Origin: Acinetobacter colistiniresistens
GTDB lineage: Bacteria; Pseudomonadota; Gammaproteobacteria; Pseudomonadales; Moraxellaceae
Direction: 5' to 3'
DNA length: 64,000 bases
NCBI RefSeq assembly: GCF_024582815.1
Contig: NZ_CP102099.1
Coordinates: forward strand, 2,418,001 to 2,482,000
In this document: positions 53,510 through 61,700 of the stretch, piece by piece
Numbering within the stretch: the first letter of the stretch is position 1
Layout of the letters: the number at the start of each line of letters is the position of its first letter
Made by a program: the position numbers and the translations under genes
The notes under the pieces: generated by a model
Databases searched by the model: none
Seen by the model: the letters and a program-made list of their open reading frames with translations, nothing else
Told to the model about the DNA's origin: nothing

Positions 53510-54238
53510 ATGAAATCAGCATTTATTGTAATTGGGGCTATCTTCATAATTTTCTTTCTGCTAAATCGTTGTTCTCATCACGATCCAGTATCAGATCAGT
53601 CAAACAATCAGAATCCTATTGGACAGCGGCAACAGAACTTGGATCAGATTATTTTACTTCAGCCTTTGAAACAGCATCTACCTAAAGAATACGAGACTAT
53701 TCAGCAAACAGCAAATGCGTCGGTACAGTCGAATGAAATGCTGGCTGCTGTGAGTAGTACATTATGGTGGAAGTTGCGAGATATTGTGGAAAAACAAGCG
53801 GATGATGAAGGACAACGATTGTGGATAAAGGCCTATTTGCAACAACTGTATGATGCTAAACGCAAAGGAAACTGTTTTCCAATCGCATTTCCTTTGTACA
53901 GCAAGACCAGTATTGAAGAGCGAAAAGCATTGTTGAGTATAACGACACAGCAGCAAACAGCGGCAGCATTAACTTATATTTTGACGCATAAAGGGAAGCG
54001 ATCTCCTGTTGATCACATGCAGGCACCGTCAACATGGACAGGAATTGCAGATAAATTACGACAAGATTATGGTCAGGATGCCAATTTACTCAATGCTGGA
54101 GAAACTGCAACAGACAAAAATAAACAGTGTGAAGTGGTGATACGAACTTTTGAATATATTTTGTCTTTACCTCAGGAAGAACAAGCTCCAGTGATTCGTT
54201 GGATGTTAAACAGACATATTTCGGTGAGTGTTTTTTAA
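53510..54238 (+). CDS. Membrane-anchored unknown protein
   Basis: 242 residues. N-terminal anchor (SAFIVIGAIFIIFFLLN) then a large outward helical part with LWWKLRDIVEKQADDEGQRLWIKAYLQQLYDAKRKG. No enzyme motif. Its stop lies directly against the next start, so both form one unit. Confidence 0.55.
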   Translation: MKSAFIVIGAIFIIFFLLNRCSHHDPVSDQSNNQNPIGQRQQNLDQIILLQPLKQHLPKEYETIQQTANASVQSNEMLAAVSSTLWWKLRDIVEKQADDEGQRLWIKAYLQQLYDAKRKGNCFPIAFPLYSKTSIEERKALLSITTQQQTAAALTYILTHKGKRSPVDHMQAPSTWTGIADKLRQDYGQDANLLNAGETATDKNKQCEVVIRTFEYILSLPQEEQAPVIRWMLNRHISVSVF

Positions 54239-54883
54239 ATGAAAAGAATCTTTGTGCATGCTCACCTAAATTTTAAAGATCAATGCCTTCGATTGATATT
54301 TTTGCTAATCATGACTTTAGGGTTATTCGCATGTGGAAAAGTTGCTCATGCGCCTAAGAATGGAGAAAGTTTGGTTAACTCCATTCTTTTAACGCCGAGT
54401 GAAATTGGTGCCTTAAATCAAGCTGTTATTGAAAAACCAAAGGACACTTTTAAAAGACCTCATGTGGGGATAAGTTTTCAAGCAGAGCACAGTAAAAATC
54501 CATATCGTTTTGTTATAGTCATTAAAGGCACTGCCCAACAACAAGGTAAGGTTGCGGTAAAATGGATTGGGGGCGTGCAAAGTGAAGCTTCTAATGGTTA
54601 CCATCCTGAGGTTTTTCAAAGTGATGATAAGCATTCTTATGATTTAAACGAGCCTTTACTATTGGTCATTAGCTCGGATCCATTTTCGGTGAGTGAGCAA
54701 AGTAATGGTATGAATTATGATATTTACGCAGAATTGATGGAAGCTTCAAATATTCAATTTCAGTCTGTTGAAGTTCAGGTTTGGCAAGGAAAAGGCTCGG
54801 AATATAGTTGGGCGTCTTATCTCAAATTTTTAGTCATTTTAATGGTGGCTATCTTCGGCATTTATCGTTTGATTAGTCGATAG
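54239..54883 (+). CDS. Unknown envelope protein with C-terminal membrane helix
   Basis: 214 residues. An N-terminal hydrophobic segment ends in LGLFACGK, a possible lipobox but late (about residue 31). The middle is beta-rich (YRFVIVIKGTAQQQGKVAVKWIGG) and a C-terminal helix (LKFLVILMVAIFGIYRLI) anchors it again. No family recognised. Ends before a terminator shared with the converging gene. Confidence 0.5.
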   Translation: MKRIFVHAHLNFKDQCLRLIFLLIMTLGLFACGKVAHAPKNGESLVNSILLTPSEIGALNQAVIEKPKDTFKRPHVGISFQAEHSKNPYRFVIVIKGTAQQQGKVAVKWIGGVQSEASNGYHPEVFQSDDKHSYDLNEPLLLVISSDPFSVSEQSNGMNYDIYAELMEASNIQFQSVEVQVWQGKGSEYSWASYLKFLVILMVAIFGIYRLISR

Positions 54884-54901
54884 TGTATTCAGTGTTAAAT
54901 C

Positions 54902-54931
54902 AAAAAAAGCCACCATATGGTGGCTTTTTTT
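54902..54931. terminator. Bidirectional terminator
   Basis: AAAAAAAGCCACCA pairs with TGGTGGCTTTTTTT. Confidence 0.9.
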
Positions 54932-54936
54932 GGACT

Positions 54937-56606
54937 TTAGAATTGATTTGCGTCTGCCATTTTCCACATACGATAGTAGAAATTGTCGTCATCATTTAAA
55001 TCACTATGTAGCAATTCATTTTCTTTCAAGAAGAAATGAATCTGTGCATAGTTTTTAATTTCACGGTCATTCATGCGTTGTGCCAAATGGTGTGCTTTGA
55101 TGTCTGATGGGTGATTTAGCCCTGCCGCAGCAATCATTTCTGATAGAGCATGCAGGGTGTTTTTATGGAAGTTAAACACTCGTTCAGCCTTACTTGGTAC
55201 GTCGATGGCTTTCTGGCGATCTTTATCCTGAGTGGCAACACCAACAGGGCATTGGTTAGTGTGACAGCTTTGCGCCTGAATACATCCGACTGCAAACATA
55301 AAACCACGCGCAGAATTGACCCAGTCTGCCCCTAAGGCAAAGGTACTGGCAATATCGAATGCACTGATCATTTTACCACTGGCACCGATTTTGACTTGGT
55401 CGCGTAGTCCGGCACCCACTAAAGTATTGTGGACAAAACGTAAGCCCTCTCTGAGTGGTGTACCAATATAGTCACTAAACTCGATTGGTGCTGCGCCCGT
55501 ACCACCTTCCGAACCATCAACCACCACAAAGTCAGGCACAATTTTGGTTTCTAACATGGCCTTGACAATGCTCATGAATTGCCAAGGTTGACCAATACAC
55601 AGCTTAAAACCGACAGGTTTACCACCTGATAATTCTCGAAGTTTCTGGATGAAATGCATCATTTCAATTGGAGTGTTGAAACTTGGATGTTTGGATGGCG
55701 AAACACAGTCATGATCTCTGGAAATACCACGGATACGTGCAATTTCTTCAGTAATTTTATGTTTTGGTAAAATACCGCCGTGTCCTGGTTTTGCTCCTTG
55801 TGAGAGTTTCACCTCGATCATTTTAATATTCGGGTTCTTGGCTTGCTGTGCAAACTTATCTGGGTCAAATAAACCTTCAGGGGTACGACAGCCAAAATAA
55901 CCGCTGGCAATTTGCCAGACAATATCTCCACCATGCTCTAGATGGTAGGGACTTAGGCTGCCTTCACCTGTATCGTGATAAAAGTTACCTAAATGTGCAC
56001 CTTTATTCAGGGCACGAATGGCATTTGCACTCAAACTACCAAAGCTCATCGCCGAAATATTCATAATCGATGCACTATAGGGCTGGCTACATTGTGCATT
56101 CCCCACCGTGACACGGAATGATTCTGGATTTGCAGGTGGACAAGGCGCAATGGAATGTACAATAAAGCGATAATTCGGGTCATAGACATCAATGATTGAA
56201 CCAAAAGGTTTATCTGCATTTTCATTCTTAGCGCGCTGATACACCAGACTGCGTTGCATCCGTGAAAAAGGCAGGGCATCCTGATCTGATTCAATAAAGT
56301 ATTGGCGAATTTCGGGGCGAACATCCTCAAACAGAAAGCGGAAATGTCCAAGAATTGGATAGTTTCTTAAGATCGCATGCTTCTTTTGTAATAGATCATG
56401 TAAACCGACGATACTGAGTAGCCCTGTTACCAGCCAGAGACCGTTTAAAAGCGTATCAGAAATAAAATAGTAAATTGTATGTGGGGTATAAGTAAATTTA
56501 AACCAAGTAATAGTTAAAGCAGTAAAAATACAAAGAAACCAAACGGAATGTCTGGAAAAAAAGTATTAAGTAGTTTATGTCTTATAGCTTGCGCTGGGCT
56601 GGCCAT
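54937..56606 (-). CDS. FMN-binding glutamate-synthase-family (GltB domain) protein, one-base frameshift near its 5' end
   Basis: The intact frame runs upstream of the ATG at 56259 as LHDLLQKKHAILRNYPILGH, so that ATG is internal. It breaks at a seven-base A run (56557-56563, T on the coding strand). With one more base it joins a frame starting at ATG 56606, giving about 556 residues with N-terminal membrane helices (VWFLCIFTALTITWF). The body is a GltB alpha/beta barrel: SFGSLSANAIRAL, GEGSLSPYHLEHGGDIVWQI, VVVDGSEGGTGAAPIEFSD, GCIQAQSCHTNQCPVGVATQD (Fe-S cysteines). An FMN oxidoreductase of unsettled substrate. Confidence 0.85.
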
Positions 56607-56936
56607 AGGTAGGAGATTCCTATAATGAAGCAACTGACAAACGATGCCAAGAAGCAGCCTTAACCACAAGTAACGAATTGTTAGACTTGAGAATTATTCT
56701 CTTATAAATTAGTTCAACGATCATGTTAATCCGCTTATGAACCTATTTTTAAAATGATCTCATAAAGTAGCTATGTGCTTTTTAAAACTTGATAAATTGT
56801 TGGCTTTTTATAATGATGTATATTTATTGTTAATCTCATCACTTAAATTAAAAAAATGAGAAAAATTAATTTTTTTATTTACAGAGCGTAATCAATTGGT
56901 AATAATTCACCTGAAATTTCTTACTATTTGTTTGAT
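56607..56936. other. Intergenic region before cdiB
   Basis: About 330 AT-rich bases between divergent genes. No ORF supported. It must hold the cdiBA promoter; a TTTATT-rich stretch precedes the start but no firm box can be named. Confidence 0.4.
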
Positions 56937-58679
56937 ATGAACCTAAAAAAATCAAAAAACCAAATATTCATTATGTTAAGTTTACTTGGTACTTCTATTT
57001 ATGCGGCTGAACCGCCACCACGTAATGTTCTAGCGGCAGATGCAATCCAGCGTCAGCAACAACGTGATGAGGCTTTACAAAAGCAATTACAACCTGAGCC
57101 ATCGGTTCAAACAGGCTTGGAAACACAATTACAGACAGCACCTCAACTACAATATTTGAAATCGCATAGTGAAGATGTCTGTTTTGAAATTAAAAAATTT
57201 GTGTTAATGGGTGAGGATGCACGTCAATTTACTTTTGCCATGCGTCCGGTTACCCAAGGCCAATATAATCTGATTGGACGCTGTATTGGGGTACAAGGGC
57301 TCAATCAGGCACTCGATCTGATTCAAAACAGCTTGATTAGTCACGGTTATGTCACGACACGTATGCTATTGCCGCAGCAGAATATTGCCTCGGGTACGAT
57401 CCAGCTTAAAGTGATTGCCGGTAAGGTCGACCAAGTTCAGTTTATCGAAGGTACTTCAAAACGCGCGCATAAGTTCAATGCCTTACCGGTGAAATCAGGC
57501 GACATTCTCAATGTTCGTGATATTGAGCAAGGCTTGGAAAATTTTAAGCGTGTGCCTACCGTCGAGGCCGATTTCAAGATTAAGCCTTCCGAGCAACGAG
57601 CTGAGCCAGGTTATAGTGATCTGGAGTTGGCTTGGCAGCAATCCAAACCTTATCGTCTGCATCTAGGCATTGATGATGCAGGATCAGATTCAACTGGTAA
57701 ATACCAAGGGACTGCAACCTTATCTCTAGATAACCTGTTGACTGCCAATGACCTATTCTATGGCAGCTATAATCATGACTTGGGGGGCGGTGATTCTGGT
57801 AAACGGGGAACTGATGGTTTCTATCTCAGTTATAGCATTCCTTATCAATATTGGTTACTCAGTAGCAGTTATAGTCAATCCAATTATAACCAGACGGTCG
57901 CTGGTGCTAGTGAGAGCTATAACTATAGCGGTAAAAGCAAACTGATTGGTCTTGATCTATCGCGGGTATTGTACCGTGACGCCAAACGCAAGACCTCTGC
58001 CAGTGTAGGTGGCTGGTATCGAGAATCACAGAACTTTATCAATGATGTTGAAGTCGAAGTACAGCGTCGAAAAACGGCGGGCTGGAAAGCCAGTTTAGAG
58101 CATAGTGAATATCTCTCCAATGCCACGCTGACAGGGAATCTGACCTATAAACGCGGTACAGGTGCATTTAATGCCATGCGTGCCCCAGAAGAAGCGTTTG
58201 GTGAAGCGTATACGCATGTTGGTATTTTACAGGCCAATGCCAGTTTACAAGTGCCATTTCGAGTGGGACAACAGAACTTACAGTATCTGGCCGAATGGCG
58301 GATGCAAAACAGTAAAAAAGCATTGACTCCTCAAGACCGCTTCTCGATTGGTAACCGTTATACCGTGCGTGGTTACGATGGTGAGCAGACCTTGATGGCC
58401 GATAATGGTTTCTTGGTTCGCAATGAACTGAGTGGCTCGATTGCGAGACTTCCGATGCAATGGTACAGCGGCATTGATTATGGTCAGGTGGGCGGAACCA
58501 CTGCACACTATCCAAATCCATTGGTTGGCACCAGTTTGCTGGGGGCGGTTGTGGGCTTACGTGGACAGGTATTTAAGTCGGTCAGCTATGACGCATTTGT
58601 CGGTGCGCCGTTGAAAAAGCCAGAATATTTTAAAACCGATGATTTCACTACGGGTTTTAGTGTGAACTGGATGTACTAG
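56937..58679 (+). CDS. cdiB: CdiB/FhaC-type two-partner secretion transporter
   Basis: About 580 residues; ATG 56937 is preferred, ATG 56928 is three codons earlier. The signal peptide ends near YAA. Residues 60-140 (PQLQYLKSHSEDVCFEIKKFVLMGE, then GLNQALDLIQNSLISHGYVTTRMLLP) are POTRA 1, followed by POTRA 2 (IQLKVIAGKVDQVQF) and a 16-strand barrel with RYTVRGYDGEQTL and the final FSVNWMY. Omp85/TpsB exporter for the adjacent CdiA. The operon starts here. Confidence 0.93.
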   Translation: MNLKKSKNQIFIMLSLLGTSIYAAEPPPRNVLAADAIQRQQQRDEALQKQLQPEPSVQTGLETQLQTAPQLQYLKSHSEDVCFEIKKFVLMGEDARQFTFAMRPVTQGQYNLIGRCIGVQGLNQALDLIQNSLISHGYVTTRMLLPQQNIASGTIQLKVIAGKVDQVQFIEGTSKRAHKFNALPVKSGDILNVRDIEQGLENFKRVPTVEADFKIKPSEQRAEPGYSDLELAWQQSKPYRLHLGIDDAGSDSTGKYQGTATLSLDNLLTANDLFYGSYNHDLGGGDSGKRGTDGFYLSYSIPYQYWLLSSSYSQSNYNQTVAGASESYNYSGKSKLIGLDLSRVLYRDAKRKTSASVGGWYRESQNFINDVEVEVQRRKTAGWKASLEHSEYLSNATLTGNLTYKRGTGAFNAMRAPEEAFGEAYTHVGILQANASLQVPFRVGQQNLQYLAEWRMQNSKKALTPQDRFSIGNRYTVRGYDGEQTLMADNGFLVRNELSGSIARLPMQWYSGIDYGQVGGTTAHYPNPLVGTSLLGAVVGLRGQVFKSVSYDAFVGAPLKKPEYFKTDDFTTGFSVNWMY

Positions 58680-58740
58680 TCCGCACTTTTGGTTGTTTTT
58701 TTTGAATTAATTAAATAAATAAAGATTGGGTATTTTAGGT

Positions 58741-61700
58741 ATGAATAAGAATCGATATCGCGTTATTTTTAGCCAAGCACGTGGCATGTTTATAGCGGTT
58801 GCTGAAATTGTAAAAAGCCGAAGCAAAACAGCGGGACAAAGTGGTTCCACGGTAACAGATACCATTGAGACATCGACTGTTCATGCTTATAAGAAACTGA
58901 ATCCACTCAATTTTGCTGTTATTAGTCTGTTGGGTGCAGTAGTCTATACCATGCCATTAAGCAGTATTGCCAATACCCAGATTATTGCAGACCGTTCAGC
59001 ACCCAATAATCAACAACCGCAAATTCTCAATTCTGCCAATGGTACGGTACAGGTGAATATCCAGACCCCGAGTGCAGGTGGCGTATCGCGGAATACCTAT
59101 AAGCAATTTGATGTCGGTCAAGAAGGTGCAATCTTAAACAATGCACGCAATAATACCCAAACCCAGATTGGCGGTTGGGTACAGGGCAATAGTAACCTTG
59201 CACGGGGTGAAGCTAAAGTTATTCTTAATGAAGTGAATAGCAGCAACCCTAGTCAGCTCAGAGGCTACCTTGAAGTTGCAGGCAAGTCGGCACAGGTGGT
59301 GATTGCCAATCCAGCAGGCTTGGTCTGTGATGGATGTGGCGTGATCAATGCAGATCGCTTTACCTTAACCACGGGCCAAGCGGTGATGAATCAAGGCTAT
59401 CTTGAATCTTTCCGCGTGCGTGAAGGGCAAGTGACCATCGAAGGTAAAGGCTTAAATGGTAGTTTAACGCCGTTTACTGATATCTATACGCAGGCATTGA
59501 AAGTCAATGCAGGTTTATATGCCAAAGAACTCAATGTAGTTTTAGGCCAAAATGATATTCAGGTTAAAGACCAGACCACACCACAATACCGCCCAAACCC
59601 AAATGGCAATGGTGCATCTAGCAACCCATCTGGTTATGCACTAGACGTGGGGAAACTGGGCGGAATGTACGCAGGCAAGATTTTCTTGGTCGGGACTGAA
59701 CAAGGACTTGGCGTACGTAATGCGGGTTCGATCAGTAGTACTGAATCCACTTTAATGCTCAATGCCAATGGGGATTTAATCAACCAAGGCAATATTGTCG
59801 CCGCCAAAGATCAAATCGAGCTTAAGGCACAAAATATTAGCAATACTGGCAATATTAGTAGTACCAACAATAAAATTCAGTTGCAGGCTACAGACATCAG
59901 TAATGCAGGTCTGATTGCCAGTATGGATGAAGTCAAGCTCGATGCCAAAGGTAATATTAATAACAATCAAGGGGTCATCAATGCAGGCCGTATTGATTTA
60001 ACTGCAAAAAACCTCAGCAATGAGAAAGGCCAAATTGAACAAGTCGGTGGCTCCAAGCTGAATATTACTGCCCAAAGTCTAGACAACCAGCAAGGTCGGA
60101 TTGGTCGGGCTGTCGCAGACAGTTCAAATGGCAATAGTGGTTCAGACAATAATACAGCACCGCCAACTGTTAAAAATCCGGGACAAAACAGTAGTGCACA
60201 GGATGCCAGCAAGGTTGAGGTGGTTGCACCGACCGATGTGCAGCCGAAAACCTTTGCCGATGGCGTGATTCAGGTTGAAAATCAGCTCAACAACCAAAGT
60301 GGTAAGATCAGCAATAACAATGATCTGACCCTGACGGTTCGGGACAAGATCAACAATACTGGTGGGGAATTACAACTGCCTGAATTGAAATTTGCGGGGC
60401 AGGAATTTGAAAACCAAGGCGGTAAGCTCTCTGCCAACCAGATTGATATTCAAGCCAGCAAGGTCAATAACCAGCAAGGCCAGTTAAACGCTGTTCAAGC
60501 CTTGGATATTCGCGCACAACAGTTAAATAACCAAGCGGGCAGTATTCAGAGTCAACAGGCACTGAAGATTGACAGCAAGAATATCAATAACCAAGAAGGG
60601 AAATTGCTTGCAGTAAGCAATGTCGAGTTGCAAACGGAGCAACTGAATAACCAGAAAGGTGTAATTGCATCGACCAAGCAAGATGTTGCAATCAAGGCGG
60701 ATCGACTGGATAACAGCGCGGGGCAAATTTCGGGGCAGCAGTTAAATATTGAATCGCAGCAGATCAATAACCAAAGCGGCATGCTTCAAAGCCAAAGCAA
60801 AGATTTAGTGCTAAAAGCCACGCATATTGAGAATGGCATCAGTAAAGATACAGCGGGCAATATTATTGCTGCGAAAAACCTGAACATTCAAAGCCAGCAA
60901 TTGAACAATACAGGGCAAATATATGCGGGGGACTCGGCACAGTTGCATGTCAGTCAGTTACAGCAGCATGGGCAGCTTGCGGCACAAAATCAGATTCAGG
61001 TTCAAGCCGAGCAGATTCAGAGCAATGCCGATAGTGTTTGGGCAGCAGGTCTGAGTGCTGATGGTAAACTCAATAACGATGCGGCCACGCTTGAGATCAC
61101 GGCACAAGATCTACAAATTGCAGGCAAACTCTTGGCTGGTGCAGACGTCATGGTCAAGGCTAGCAAAACTGCCGATCTAAGTGACAGTGCAGCGCAAGCC
61201 AAGAACATTCAGGTTGAGACAACAGAATTAAAGACCAATCGTGCCAAATTCATTGCCGAGCAACAGTTAAATCTAAAAGCCAGCCAAAGTATTGAAAATG
61301 AGGCAGGACAATACAGCGCAACGGATATCCAACTCGATACCCAAAAACTCAATAACAATAAAGGCTTGATCCAGCATACGGGCACAGGTGATTTTGCTCT
61401 GAATATTGCAGAGCGTATTGATAACAATGCAGGGAAAATTATCAGTAATGCTGCCCATACCGAAATCAAGACCAAGAACTTGAGCTCGATAGACGGTGCA
61501 ATCCTGCATGCGGGAGATCAGCAGCTCAAGATTACTGCACAAGATTTACAAGGTCAGCAAGGCAAGATTCAAAGCAATGGCAATATGCAGCTTGAACTGG
61601 GTTCGGCCAATCTCGACCGTGCGACCACCTCAGCTAAAAGTATTAAACTGCGTGCCGACAGTCTAAGCCATCAAAAAGGCCAAATGCTGCAAACAGCCGA

